From: Oxytricha trifallax
Taxonomy: Eukaryota; Ciliophora; Spirotrichea; Sporadotrichida; Oxytrichidae
Direction of reading: 5' to 3'
DNA: 64,000 bases
Assembly (NCBI GenBank): GCA_000711775.1
Contig: ARYC01001283.1
Span: forward strand, 1-64,000
Each line of letters opens with the position of its first letter. Within the stretch, counting starts at the first letter, position 1. Made by a program: the position numbers and the translations under genes. This document shows, in pieces, positions 43,633-55,282 of the stretch. Under the pieces are notes generated by a model, which was not told where the DNA came from, searched no databases, and saw nothing but the letters and a program-made list of their open reading frames with translations.

Positions 43633-45403
43633 TCACTCAAAATGCACTTTAGGATAATATGGGATAGGTTTGAAGTTTATCTTACTTAACCAAAGCTCTA
43701 TCTGCTCTATTGATATGTCTGATCTTGAGTTTGGTTTAATTATTATTGACTCTGCCATTTGTTTCATTGATTGAAATACTCTTTTTTTTAAAAATATATT
43801 GCTTTATTCTTTGCCTTGCATCCTTCTCGCACCTTGTAGAGTAGTAATCGTTGCGAGGCATATCGCATTCTATTATTATTACTGCTAAAGCCCACACATC
43901 CCATTGTAAGTCTCCATCTCACCAGTCTTCTCTTTCTGGATAATAGCCTGGAGTTCCCATTCAACTTCCAAGCCTTGATACTTCCACTCTTAAGGCTCTG
44001 TTGAAATCAATAATTGTTACTCTTACAGGTGAAAAGTTCAACATTTATGATAAATAAAAAGAAAAATATATGATTATAATAAAATGATCAATAATAATAT
44101 GAATACTTTTAATGGCGACGCTGGTGGAGCAGTTGCACTCACTAAAAATGTAAATTACAAAAAACATATCTAAAATTTTAATTTTTATAGGTCCTATTGG
44201 GTAAGAGCAGTGACTGACTTAAGTTGAGACTTCGCCAAGAAATAAAATAACCAGGAAAGGCGCGATAATATTTAGTGATGGTGATATGTATTGTGGTGAA
44301 TATAAGAATGGCAAAGCTGTTTAAGTTGTTCTTCTTCCATTTTATTTTAAAAGTATTCATTTTAGTATTGATCATTTTATTATAATTATCTATTTTCTTT
44401 TTATTTATCGTCATTATTATATTCTCAGGCTTGAGATCTCTGTGAAAGACTAACTTATGAAGCTCTTCGATACCTCGTATAGCTTAGGTTGATATTAATG
44501 CAAGCTATCTATGATTTCTTTGATCAGTTATGAAATCTCTGACAGTCATTTCAAAGAGTGGTAGTCTGAAAGCTGCATGATCTCTGGCTAGGAGAACAGC
44601 ATCTAGCTTTATTAAGTATTTGCACTCTTTAAAATTAACCTAAGGGAGTACTTAATATTCATTTGTAAACTCCATTTGATATTTATCATCACTAAGGAGA
44701 TAGTTGAAAGGATATACCTTGTAAGCATACTGATGATCCTTAATAAATTTCTTGTCATAGGAGTCCTCTAGAATTAAGTAGCTTTAGGGAGGAGTATCTT
44801 AATCAATCTATGCAAGTACTGGAATTTTCTTGTATTATATTTTAATCATGATTTTAGTGACCTCTGATGCTAAGAGGTTGCTTGCTATCCTCACATGCTC
44901 TGATTCGCTTGCTTGTTAAAGCTCAGCAACTTAAAGAGGCTCCCTTGCTTTTCTTTTGCTGAGCAACTTCAGTTGAGTGTCTTAATCTTCAACTTCTATA
45001 TCCTTCTTGTGGGCTTTTAAAAGATGCTTCTTTAAGTCTCTTGTGTGAGAGTACTGTTTATGGCACTCAAAGCAATCATACTTTCCATCAACTTTGTCGT
45101 GCTTTAAGTATACAGTAGGCTTAGCTTCCTTATGGACCTTCATATGCCTGTACCAGCTAGATTTATGAGTGAAGTCTCTTTCACACTTCTCACAAAAATA
45201 TACTTCAACTTCCTCTGCTTACATTAAAATTTCATTTCTAACTTTCTCCTCCACTCTGTCTCCAACACGCTTGTTTGCCATTTATTTTCTGTTATTATTT
45301 CTTTTTTAATAACAGAGACCTCAAGTGATAGTTCTGGTAATTCTTTATGAGAGTTCATCTCGCAGCTATCACTTTTTTTATTGCTGCCAAAGGTAAGTCT
45401 CAT
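43633..45403 (-). pseudogene. TBE 57K zinc-finger/kinase gene (copy 5), interrupted
   Basis: ATG at 45403 (MRLTFGSNKKSDSCEMN), TGA at 43633-43635. Finger regions near 45180 (CEKCERDF) and 45060 (CFECHKQYSHTRDLKKH). Kinase: YAYKVYPFNYL (about 44720), then the catalytic loop is split by the insert at 44048-44412, just after LVFHRDLKPEN. DFNRA remains near 44000. The insert and a few frame breaks inactivate it. Confidence 0.8.
44048..44412 (+). mobile_element. MITE-like insert carrying a host-like MORN fragment
   Basis: Terminal inverted repeats of about 60 bp (GATAAATAAAAAGAAAA... and complement). Between them is GC-richer DNA whose plus strand reads KGAIIFSDGDMYCGEYKNGK, a good MORN repeat (GxxYxGExxNGK). 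A GT...AG stretch (about 44150-44190) upstream looks like a small intron. It interrupts the TBE kinase gene between HRDLKPEN and the DFN motif. A captured gene fragment inside a non-autonomous transposon is the simplest reading. Confidence 0.65.
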
Positions 45404-45619
45404 TTAGTTTGATGGAAGTGCTGTTGTTTTTCTTAAAATGTTAGCACTCACATTTAAATTTGAATTTAAAATTATAAAACTGCCTCTATAACTGAGAGCT
45501 TTTATGAGAGGTTTGCGGGCATATAAGTTTCAAGGGAGAAAATGAGGAGTAAGAGACGATCCAGCTCTTAATATGGGTGAGAAAGTAACCATTATTTCTA
45601 TCAATAATAAGTTAATTAC

Positions 45620-45790
45620 ATCACGTACCGATTTAGGAGGTGCACCTAATTAAGTACGTACTGCTTTAGGAGGTATTTTGTGATTTCATGATTAAATCTA
45701 GGGTGCTCCTAATTAAGTACTTGCATTAATTAATGCTTCTAATTAAGGACTAGCATTTTAGGAGCTGCTCCTAATTTAGTACGTACCAAT
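45620..45790. promoter_or_regulatory. TACTTAATTAGG array, copy 5
   Basis: Four to five inverted copies of CCTAATTAAGTAC spread over 170 bp between the divergent 57K and 22K genes, colinear with copy 2. Confidence 0.5.
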
Positions 45791-45997
45791 TTGAATTTAA
45801 AAATATGGAACTATAACAGTATAAATTGATATCAATCTCTCAAGTTTGAAACCAGTTATCAAACCTTCTCCATATTCTATCTACTTAGAGGTTGACCTCC
45901 TATAGGATGCCCATATTTAATAGTAAGTTTAACAGAGTTATATAATTGAAATCAATAAACTTAAATTTGAATATCATTTCTTAGATCTGTGAACAAG

Positions 45998-46786
45998 ATG
46001 GAGTCAATAAATGATGCAATGAAAAGAGTGCAAGCACAAGAATTGATTCAAAGATTTAGAAGCAAGGAGAATTTGCATCGCTACCTGGTGCAGCAAGGTA
46101 ATAAACTCAAAGTGGCTAATCTTGATTATGTAGTTGGTTTGTTCTTGCCAACGATGGAAGGTACTAAAATTTCATTTCTAAGAGCCATACTCTGCGAAGA
46201 GAAGAAAGCATTGAAAACTTAAGATGTAAAGTTTGCAGAGATCCCAAACTATCCAGAAATCTCAGTGACTAACTTATATGATGATGCTATGAATGACCCA
46301 GAGGTTTCGCTGTACCTGCCTACTAAGAAGCAGTTGTCAAATAAACTACCTGAAAGAAACTATTTCTTTGGTATACTTGCAACAATTAAAGGTGATTACT
46401 TGAAAGAAATTATTCAAGAATCTCATAAGAAAAGGTACAGCATCTCTTCAGAAGATAAGGACAAACAAGGGATCAAGATAAGTGAGAGCTGGCTATCAGA
46501 GCTGCAGAAGCACCCTTATATTTCAAGTAAGATTTGTAGCTTAACTCTTTAGAAAAATCTGGTACTGGCATCTTTTTGATGAAGGAATAGAGCAAGCTTC
46601 ACAGAGAGAGAAAGTCGCAGACGAAGTATGAAGTTAGCAAGAGACTTTATTCAAATATTTAGCCGCCAGAGTCAATGAAAATAGATGCTGGAGCTGGCAG
46701 CAAGAGAAGAAACCTTGGAGGAGGGAAGCAAGAAGTAGAAGAAAAGAAAGAGAAGCCAGCTTCTACAAAAAAATTTAAGTGTAATT
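45998..46786 (+). CDS. TBE 22K protein gene (copy 5), two introns, frame intact to the tail
   Basis: ATG at 45998 (MESINDAMKRVQAQELIQ). Introns: 46098-46133 (36 nt) and 46527-46552 (26 nt). Spliced product: VGLFLPTMEGTKIS, SVTNLYDDAMNDPE, YLPTKKQLSNKLPERNYFF, then SKKSGTGIFLMKEQSKLHRE and a basic/acidic tail (AGSKRRNLGGGKQEVEEKKE). No frameshift is seen, but the usual TGA about 46785 reads TGT, so the frame would run on over the transposase tail. Best 22K copy here. Function is unknown. Confidence 0.75.
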
Positions 46787-46793
46787 TATATAT

Positions 46794-47857
46794 TCATTAA
46801 CTTAACTACAAAACTTATTTATATACATTCACTTAACCTTCTTTAGCACACTTTTTAGCTAGCTAATTAACTACTCTCTTCGCTAAACTTTTAATGAAGT
46901 CTACTGTATCGATAGGTAAGTCATGCATCAGATGGCATAGCAGCAATTTCTTTTAATGACCTTTTAATATACCTCAGAAGATTCAATTACATTAAACTAT
47001 GAGCTGTAAGGCACGTTGAACATTGCCGTTATTATAAGTTGTTCATAACTATTCCTGGTTTTATTTGTTTTATGAACAGAAAGATTATCAACAAACAGTA
47101 TAATTTCTTATTCAGGGTACAGCTCTCTCAGATGTTCTAAGAACTTAATATAATACTCTGTTTTAATTGAGCGATGATGAATAACATAAGTCTCTAAACC
47201 AGCATCCTCACTAATATCTCCAAGAATTGAGATTCTTTATACCTTGATTTTCTAGTCATATACCTCTATATTACTATGCCTCTTTAACATGATTTTTAGA
47301 TGAAAGTTTTGAAGGTAAACACAGCTTCGTCAGTATGAATAAACTTAATATTATTCTATTAGGCTCTCTGCATTTAATTATAAATATAATTTAAGTTGTT
47401 GCTGTAAAATGACAGAGTGAAATCGATTACTCTCTTGATACGATTCACACCTTTGTAAGAGATACCATTTCGTTTATAGATGTTGGCTTCTAGACTAAGC
47501 AGAGATCTTCAACTCAGGAAATTGGCGATGAGACATAGTAGCTCGTTAGTAAAAAGAGAAGTGAGCCCAATACTTGAAAACTTTTTCATGAATAAGATAA
47601 TCAATATGCTTCTATAGAAACTTTGACTACCTCTTAGGATTAGAATTTAGCTACTATTGTTTTAATTATAGTTCTATAAGGCAGTGGGAGCGAAAAGTTG
47701 ACGGACTTCGCTTTAAGAGTAGCGCAATAGACTTATAGTTTAGTACTGGTTTGATTTAGTCAGTGTATACATCACATCCATAACGCAGTTAAAACAATAT
47801 ATCTATATACTCTTCATCATAAATAGACCCCAAAAGCTTGCTATTTTAGTCTTGCAT
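46794..47857 (-). pseudogene. TBE 42K transposase, DD34E (copy 5)
   Basis: ATG at 47857 (MQDQNSKLLGSIYDEEYID), TGA at 46794-46796. The N-terminal third is open (LLLKRSPSTFRSHC). Catalytic Asp in DEAVFTF (about 47320), Asp in LFVDNLSV (about 47085-47100); the FNVIE region near 46985 has changes. A frame break near 47495 and others make it defective. Tail to tail with 22K. Confidence 0.8.
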
Positions 47858-47938
47858 TTAATTAATAACCCCAACCTCTCACAAATTCCCTACAGATCAA
47901 AACACTTATAAACCTCATTAAGGGGTTTTGGGGTTTTG

Positions 47939-49696
47939 ATTGAACTATCAAAATAAAAATGAAGCAATCATGATATTTATAAAATTCTTTAGATGGGCTA
48001 TTTTTGGTTATTTATAAATTATAAATATTTTAGTGTCTATTCTTTAATAATAATGTAGAATTTTAAATTTCTTTTAGGTTTATATATAATAAATTATATT
48101 ATGATTGGCATGATCATTTTAAAAATTGTGTTTTCAATTGATATACGATTCAAGCATTTTATAAAATAAAAAAAAGACATAATTTATTAACATTTCTAAT
48201 GTTAGTAACCCTACATATTTTTCATTCATTTAAGGACTTAATGATTTTTTGTTTAAAAAAATTACTTTACTATACTTCTATTATATTGTTCTAGAATATT
48301 ATTAACAACTTGAAAAAAACTAAGAGCTATCGATTTCTTTTAAGTTATTGTTTACATTTCTTATTAATTTAATAATTATTATAGGAATATGAATTAATTT
48401 TATTTGATAAAGTTACTCATTTCTTTTTATTCTTTTAATTACAATTCAAAAATACTTGAATATATATTATTGTAAAGAAAAATAAATTTTTATGGAATAT
48501 ATATATATATTGAAAACAATATTTTAGTGAAATTATCAGGTAATTATGAGGTAACTAGTTTATTTATATATCTAATTTATATTCGTTTTAATTCATAGAT
48601 ATCGCATGATTTAAAAAGAATCTCCTTTAATAAATTGAATTTTCAACATCTAGTTTAAATGAGTTCACAGTTTTGTTTTGTAAGCTTTCATTATATTTTA
48701 TTTATCTCTTATCCAAGGCTTTTGCGGTATATAAGTACTTTGTTTATAGAAATGTAAAATAATTAAAAATCATGAAGTTCTAATAGAAAACGAAAAGGTG
48801 TTCAAGAATATTTTTATCGCATGTATTTTTTATAAATATTCTATAAAAAAATTAATAATTAATACCATAAAAATGAATTTTCTAATTCTTATATTAAACA
48901 ACCTTTTATGAGTGTTGTTTTTGTTTTTTATAAGCACTATCTCTACTTTTTAAATTAATAAAAATTTCTTTAATTTTTTTTAATTTAAAAATAATTTTAT
49001 AAGGATTATTTTTGATGCATAAAAATAGTTGACAAAAATTCAAAAACACCAACAAACCACAGTGAAATACTTTTATAATAATGTTTTTTGTAATTCAGAA
49101 CCTGCTCTATACCTTCCATTAAATTATTTTATTCTAACAATTTGTAATCATATTATTTTCAGGTAATAATTGCAAAGTATTTCAAATTGAGTTAAATTAA
49201 ATTAAAATAATAAATTTAATTACTTACTAATGGCAAATAAACTTGTTCAAACTTAAGTATTGAAGAATATTATAAATTTCTATATGAGATTATAATAAGT
49301 TGGTAATTTAAATCCCTAGCACTGTTTTATCTTATTAAACCTTTATTTATAAAATTTGCTTGTTTCTATTTTATGATAAAGTCAATTTCAATATTATTAT
49401 GCTATAAATTAGTGTTTTTACTTCAATTAAAGTCTGATAATAATTAATTACATATAAACTCAAATTTATGACATCTGTGCAATTATCATCCTTATTTAAA
49501 GGCCAAATAATATTATAGCATAGTCAATAGTAGGTTTTAATTTTATTATAATTAATGATAATTTTAAATATACTTAATCGTTGATTGTTCACTATATTTA
49601 AAATTAAGGATTAATAATAGAATTATATTCCATTTAATTAAAAAGTGGTATAATTAAAGTTTTTACTAGTATTTTTAAATTATAAGTAATATCAAT
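47939..49696. other. AT-rich spacer, nothing recognised
   Basis: 1.75 kb, about 80% AT, with homopolymer tracts. No element end, repeat family member or motif-bearing frame found. It contains whatever 5' flank or IES precedes the sensor gene. Confidence 0.5.
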
Positions 49697-49759
49697 ATGT
49701 TTACATCTAGTTATCTCGATTAAGACTCACTAAAAGATTTAAGTTTTCTAGACAAAAAT
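49697..49759 (+). CDS. Sensor/histidine-kinase-like gene, first MDS (start codon)
   Basis: ATG at 49697 reads MFTSSYLDQDSLKDLSFLD then KN, ending at pointer AAAAAT (49754-49759). The next MDS starts with the same AAAAAT in the same phase. A Ser/Asp/Leu-rich cytosolic N-terminus. TAA is read as Gln. Confidence 0.7.
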
Positions 49760-49799
49760 TAAATATATATTTGAGTATTATTTAGTATATTATAAAAAT
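49760..49799. other. 40-bp IES with pointer AAAAAT
   Basis: AT-only-like spacer between AAAAAT at 49754-49759 and AAAAAT at 49794-49799. Removing one copy keeps the reading frame and avoids a TGA at about 49771. Confidence 0.7.
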
Positions 49800-50138
49800 G
49801 CTTCCTCATCTTTGGAATTTCTAAATATTGAAGCTGGCGATTATGCCAAATAAGTTGAAAAAATGATTGAGGATAATATAAAACGGAGCAGAACAAAAAC
49901 AGAAATTGCGATGTTATTTTTAGCGCTTGCACTGATGTGCATTATATCAAACTCTCTAACAAACCATGCTTTTGAAAAATTCCCAATGCATTCTAGACTA
50001 TCTTTTACTTTTATCATCTTTACATAAATTCAAATAGTTTATAAATTAAAATAGATCAAGGCTCAATTATAATAAAAAATAACATTCTGTGTGGGATCAT
50101 TTTTATTGATGAAACGCAAACCTGAATAATTTAGCATT
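49794..50138 (+). CDS. Sensor gene, MDS 2 (membrane segments)
   Basis: Reads NASSSLEFLNIEAGDYAKQV, EKMIEDNIKRSRTKTE, then a hydrophobic helix IAMLFLALALMCIISNSL, and a second, SFTFIIFTQIQIVYKL, then CVGSFLLMKRKPEQFSI. A membrane-anchored N-terminus of the type that precedes PAS and kinase domains in ciliate hybrid kinases. Ends at ATT (50136-50138), which is both pointer and TBE target triplet. Confidence 0.82.
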
Positions 50139-50220
50139 AAAAAGCCCAAAACCCTTAATGAAATTTATATAGGTGCTTTGATTTGTTAGAAATTTGTTAG
50201 TGGTTGGGGTTATTAATTAA

Positions 50221-51282
50221 ATGCGAGACTAAAATAGCAAGCTTTCTGGATCTATTAATGATGATGAGCATTTAGATTTAGTGTTTAAGTTTGGCTATGG
50301 ATTTGAATATACAGTATAAGACCAAACCAGTAATTAACTATAAGTCGTTTGTATTACTATTAAAGTGTAGTCCATCTACTGTTCGCTCTCATTGCTTGGT
50401 AGCTATGTATTTAAAGCAATAATAGCTAAATTCTTAGCCAAAGAGTAATACAAAATTCTTATAGAATAACATTGATTATCTTATTCATGAAAAAATTTTC
50501 AAGTATTGGGCTCACTTCTCTTTTTACTAACGAGCTACTATGTCTCATCGCCAATTTCCTGAGTAGAAGATCTCTGCTTAGTCTAGAAGCCAACATCTAT
50601 AAACGAAATGGTATCTCTTACAAAGGTGTGAATCGTATCAAGAGAGTAATTGATTTCACTCTGCCATTTTACAGCAACAACTTAAATTATATTTATAATT
50701 AAATGCAGAGAGCCTAATAGAATAATATTAAGTTTATTCATACTGACGAAGCTGTGTTTACCTTCAAAACTTTCATCTAAAAATCATGTTAAAGAGGCAT
50801 AGTAATATAGAGGTATATGACTAGAAAATCAAGGTATAAAGAATCTCAATTCTTGGAGATATTAGTGAGGATGCTGGTTTAGAGACTTATGTTATTCATC
50901 ATCGCTCAATTAAAACAGAGTATTATATTAAGTTCTTAGAACATCTGAGAGAGCTGTACCCTGAATAAGAAATTATACTGTTTGTTGATAATCTTTCTGT
51001 TCATAAAACAAATAAAACCAGGAATAGTTATGAACAACTTATAATAACGGCAATGTTCAACGTGCCTTACAGCTCATAGTTTAATGTAATTGAATCTTCT
51101 GAGGTATATTAAAAGGTCATTAAAAGAAATTGCTGCTATGCCATCTGATGCATGACTTACCTATCGATACAGTAGACTTCATTAAAAGTTTAGCGAAGAG
51201 AGTAGTTAATTAGCTAGCTAAAAAGTGTGCTAAAGAAGGTTAAGTGAATGTATATAAATAAGTTTTGTAGTTAAGTTAATGA
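50221..51282 (+). pseudogene. TBE 42K transposase (copy 6)
   Basis: ATG at 50221 (MRDQNSKLSGSINDDEHLD), TGA at 51280-51282. N-terminal and DDE regions recognisable: HTDEAVFTF (about 50735), LFVDNLSVHKT (about 50985), FNVIES (about 51075, Glu region altered). Frame breaks near 50320 and 50780, among others. Confidence 0.75.
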
Positions 51283-51289
51283 ATATATA

Positions 51290-51657
51290 AATTACACTTA
51301 ATTTTTTTTCGTAGAAGCTGGCTTCTCTTTCTTATCTTCTTCTTGTTGCTTCCCTCCACCTGAAATTATTCTATTGCTGCCAGCTCCTGCATCTAAATTC
51401 ATTTAATTTGGTAAGTGAATATTTTAATAAGATCTCTTGCAATCTTCATACTTAGCTGCAATCTTTGCTCTTTGTGAAGCTTGCTCTATTCCTTCATCAA
51501 GAATATTCCAGTTCCGAATTTTTTTATAGAGTAAAGCTTCAAATCTTACTTGATATATAAGGATGCTCCTGCAGCTCTCAAAACCACCTCTCACTTATCT
51601 CGATGCCGTGTTTACTCTTGTCTTCTGGAGAGATGCTGTACCTTTGTTTATGAGATT
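51290..51657 (-). pseudogene. TBE 22K gene fragment (copy 6), cut by copy 7
   Basis: Minus-strand 3' half of 22K: ESHKQRYSISPEDKS near 51640, the 26-nt intron region near 51530-51555 and the basic tail. The 5' half is missing beyond the insertion point of copy 7 at 51658 and was not found on the other side. Confidence 0.7.
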
Positions 51658-51750
51658 CAAAACCCCTTAGTGAGTTTTTTAGTGCTTTGATTTGTAGGGC
51701 ATACTTGGGGTCTTATTGGGGTTTGTAGAGAAATTAGGTCAATTTGCAAA

Positions 51751-52813
51751 ATGAGAAATAGAAATTAGCGAAATTCTGGGTATATTTATGATGAGTAATA
51801 TTTAGATTTACTGCTTAAGCTTAGGTATGGTACAAGTATTAATATAGATTAAGTCAATTCAGTGTTAAATTATACAGCTAAGGCAAAACTCCAACGCAAA
51901 AGTGCCTCAACTGTTAGGTATCGCTGCATGTTAACTATTTAGCATTTTAATTCTGGTACTTGAAAACATCCAGAAAGAAAATAAAAGTTCGCTCGGACCC
52001 ATTTAGACTACCTCTGTGACTCTAAGACTTTGAGGTAATGGGCACACTTTCCACTTGACTACCGAGCTGTGATGTTTCATCGCAAGTTTCCTGACATGCG
52101 TATCTCTCCTTAAAATATAGCCAACATTTATAGAAGAAATGGTAACACTTTCAAGACTGTCAACAGAGTGAAGAGAGTGATTGATTTCACAGTGCTATTT
52201 TATAGTAATAATTTAAACTATATATATATATATGATTAAATGAAAAGATCTATTACTAATAACATCAAGTTCATGCACGCTGATGAAGCTGTGTTTACCT
52301 TCATTAATAAGTAGTGGTACAAGAAGTATGATAATATAGACTTTATGACTAAAAAGTAAAGGTTGTCACTCATGCAATCTTAGATGGTATTAGCGAGAAT
52401 TTAGGTCTAGAAAGTTATGTGATTCATCCTCGCTCTATAAAGAGAGAGAGTAGTATATAGAGTTCCTACATAAGCTTAGAGATAAATACAACTATTAAGA
52501 GATTATCCTTTTTGTTGACAACCTCTCAGTTCATAAGACTAAGAAGTCTAAGAAAGCTTATGAAGATTTAAACATAACTCCTGTATATAACGTTCCCTAT
52601 AGCCCGCAGTTTAATGGAATCGAATTTTATTGGAGTTAAATCAAGACCCATTACAAGAAACTGCTACTATATCACCTTATGCATGACTTGCCCATCGATA
52701 CAGTCGTCTTGATTCAAAGCAGCTATAAGAGAGTGAGCGTAGATAAGACAACAATTTGTGCTAGAGAGGGAAGAATGAATGTTTATAAATAAGTTTTAGA
52801 TTTAAACGAATGA
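51751..52813 (+). pseudogene. TBE 42K transposase, DD34E (copy 7), near-intact
   Basis: ATG at 51751 (MRNRNQRNSGYIYDEQYLDL), TGA at 52811-52813. First Asp in MHADEAVFTF (about 52275), second in LFVDNLSVHKT (about 52515), Glu in YSPQFNGIEFYW (about 52610). Length 1063 bp is one base off a multiple of three; a shift lies between about 52210 and 52360. Best-preserved subfamily A transposase here. DDE triad present. Confidence 0.85.
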
Positions 52814-52819
52814 ATATAT

Positions 52820-53608
52820 TCACATATTAAATTGGCCCATAAAGGGGTTAGGCTTCTCTTATTTTTCCTTCCTCTTATTGCTTGCTACGACCCATATTTC
52901 CTCTCTTAGTGTCAGCTCCTGCATCTATGTTAATTTCATCTTGCTTTTAAAAGTCTTTAAAAAGTCTCTTGCTCACTTAATGAATAGACTATGACTTTCT
53001 CTCTCGGTGAACCTTTGCATACTCTTTCATTAGGAATATACCAGTTCCAGGTTTCCCTACAAAGTTATGAAACAAAGCTTACTAGAGAGATAAGGATGCT
53101 TCTTTAGCTCTTCAAGCAAAGCTTCGCTTATAAGTATGCCTTGCTTCTTTTAATCTTCTGAAAAAATAGTGTACCGTTTCTTGTGAGCTTCTTCAATGAT
53201 ATCTCTGAGATAACTCTCTCTTAAAGTTCCAAGAACACCAAAAAAGAAGCTCCTTTCTGGAAGTTAGAGAATTGTTTCTTGGTAGGAAGATAAACTACCA
53301 ACTCTTCATCTTTCATCGTATCATCGTAGAGATCAGTGACTGAAATCTCTGGGTAGTTTGGTATTTCTATCAACTTAATTTAATTGTTTTTGAAGACTTT
53401 CTTCTCATCGCACAGTATAGCTTTTAAGAAAGAAACTTTTGGTACCTTCCATCTTTTGATGGAATAATCCCACAATAGTATATGATTAAGTAGTTGTTTT
53501 ATGCTTACCATGTTGAGTCAGGTATCGATATAGATCTTCCTCACTTGTAAATCTTGAGATCATTTTATAAGATTCAACCCTCTTCATTGCAGTATTTATA
53601 GATTCCAT
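52820..53608 (-). pseudogene. TBE 22K protein gene (copy 7)
   Basis: ATG at 53608 (MESINTAMKRVESYKMIS), TGA at 52820-52822. Intron 1 begins GTAAGC near 53512, but its acceptor AG is changed to TG. Intron 2 near 53055-53080. Conserved YLPTKKQFS and GVLGTLRESYL blocks. Small frame breaks near 53435 and 53265. Six bp from the transposase stop. Confidence 0.75.
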
Positions 53609-54141
53609 CCTTGTTCCTTCTCTTCTTATTGAATTTCAAATTATAATATTTATAGTTCTGGATCCTACTGCTTAAAATCTTAGAATTAAATATGGGCATC
53701 TTATAGGAGGTCAACCTGGTAAGGATTCGTGGAGAAAGTTTGCAGAAGCTTTAACAAACTTCAGAGATTGATCTCCATTTTTATTAATTTAGTTCCATTA
53801 AATTAGTACTAAAATTTTTTTAATTTAATTAGTACTGGTACTAAATTTGTTTAATTTTAATTGGTACCGAGTTTTAAACTAATGAGGTTAAAATTGAAAA
53901 GTTCAAAATTGGTTTAAAACCTAAATGGTTCTAGTACTAATCTGAAATTTTTCAAAGTTGGTACCAAAATTAAAAATATTTAGCATGAAATTAGAGAAGT
54001 TATATTTAAACTAAGTATAAATATTAAATTTAGCACCTCTAAATCAACCATTAGTGCTGCAGTGCAAACTCCTATGTATAATTGCTATAATTTGATAGGT
54101 TATTTGAGCTTTATAATAGAAATTTAAATTTGAATTTAAAC

Positions 54142-54519
54142 ATGACGGCTTACTTAAATCGTAAATCTACCTCTCTTGGCAATGGTTAATCATAGCGAAA
54201 CTTTGGCAACACAAAAAAGCAAGAAGTCATTTATGTTGAGAGGGAGGTAGAGTTAAGAGCTCTTGGGTTTGAAGCAGAAGTCTTCAAAATTGAAGTATAA
54301 AACTAGAAGGGGAGAGCAGAGATAGGACTTCAAACATAAATTCAATATGCCTCGCCAAACTCTTCAAAGTGCGAGAAGGATGCTAAATAAAGAATTAAGC
54401 AGTTTATTGACAAAACAAGAGCTTAGTCAAAATTAATAAAACAAAACAAGATCAGATTTTTCGATAGACCAGAAAGAGTTGTGGTTAAGTAAGATAAACT
54501 TCAGAGTTCACCCAAATGA
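54142..54519 (+). CDS. In-frame fusion of 57K N-terminus to 57K tail, no fingers or kinase core
   Basis: ATG at 54142 (MTAYLNRKSTSLGNGQSQ). Reads about 68 codons of the subfamily A N-terminus, then at about 54343 jumps in frame to a subfamily B C-terminal tail (CEKDAKQRIKQFIDKTRAQ), ending TGA 54517-54519. A deletion of about 0.9 kb, with crossing between subfamilies, removed the zinc fingers and kinase core. 125 codons without a stop; probably a by-product of deletion, though the kept frame is notable. Confidence 0.65.
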
Positions 54520-54651
54520 TCTAAAGTTCATTTTGAGTAATATCCATGTACTAACTATTTTTCTTTGAAATCCATTAATAACCCCAACTCTTATATAAAT
54601 CCCTAAAAATAAAAGCACTTATAAACCTCATTAAAGGGCTTAAGAGATTTG

Positions 54652-54729
54652 ATTATGCCCACCCTAGTCACAGTGATTTCAATTATAATAATTACAGAGA
54701 GATAAATATTTTTGAATCCTAATTAATAT
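54652..54729 (+). CDS. Sensor gene, MDS 3
   Basis: Resumes at ATT and reads IMPTLVTVISIIIITERQIF, LNPNQY. Hydrophobic helix TLVTVISIIIIT continues the membrane domain. Ends at pointer ATTAATAT (54722-54729). Confidence 0.75.
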
Positions 54730-55282
54730 TCTTTTGCAGAACCGTAAGCTATTTTCAAATTACATTTGATTATGAGAATTAGATTTACTTTTTTTTTATG
54801 ATTTGTATTTAAATTAAGTGAAGTTGAAAATTATAAAGATAAATTATTTTGGTAAATAAAAAGTAAATTTTATGTAACCTTGCCTATAATTTTTCCAGTA
54901 CACTTTGTATCTAGCCTTTTAATTGAGGTTAATTGTTCATAAAGTAATTCTATTAATTAAATTAATTTTACACTCATTTAAGTTAACTTGCTCAAACTAT
55001 GAAAGTGAGAGTGTCATTACATATAATATGTAAAGTATATATTATCTATTGAACTAGAATAAATTAAGCAATTTTAGTAATTTAACTTTTTTTTTAATTT
55101 TAATTTTGCTAAATAAATTAGACTTTTATTCCTTAAATTATATTTAGATCATCATTATTTATTAAAATTTATCATATAGAGTGCTTGGGTTGACCGGAGT
55201 TATTTAATATTTCAATACAATTCAATTATTGAATAAAAATTAATTGAGAATAATTAATTTTATAAGCAAAATATATTAATAT
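54730..55282. other. IES, ~553 bp, pointer ATTAATAT
   Basis: AT-rich spacer. ATTAATAT at 54722-54729 and 55275-55282 are in the same codon phase; joining gives LNPNQY-NSLDEKTKDIMQ. Confidence 0.65.

Larger units (their letters stand above)
43514..47938 (-). mobile_element. TBE: TBE transposon, copy 5 (subfamily B), with one insert
   Basis: Ends CAAAACCCCGAAACCCC (43514) and inverse (47938), flanked by ATT on both sides (43511-43513 and 47939-47941), a clean 3-bp target duplication. 57K (minus), 22K (plus), 42K (minus). Length 4425 bp because a MITE-like insert of about 365 bp interrupts 57K. Confidence 0.97.
51658..54340 (+). mobile_element. TBE: TBE transposon, copy 7 (subfamily A), right part deleted
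   Basis: Left end CAAAACCCCTTAGTGAG at 51658 (one C4A4 block lost) preceded by ATT. 42K (plus), 22K (minus) and the start of 57K (plus) follow. From about 54340 the sequence is subfamily B-like, so the kinase part and own right end are gone. Confidence 0.85.
50139..54651 (+). mobile_element. TBE: Composite TBE (copies 6 and 7) interrupting the sensor gene
   Basis: Outer ends are subfamily B-like and diverged: AAAAAGCCCAAAACCC (50139) and GGGCTTAAGAGATTTG (54651), flanked by ATT on both sides (50136-50138, 54652-54654). Copy 7 (subfamily A) is inserted at 51658 in the 22K gene of copy 6. Right of it only a fused remnant of 57K leads to the outer right end. The sensor reading frame is restored when the whole is removed with one ATT. 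Confidence 0.88.
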
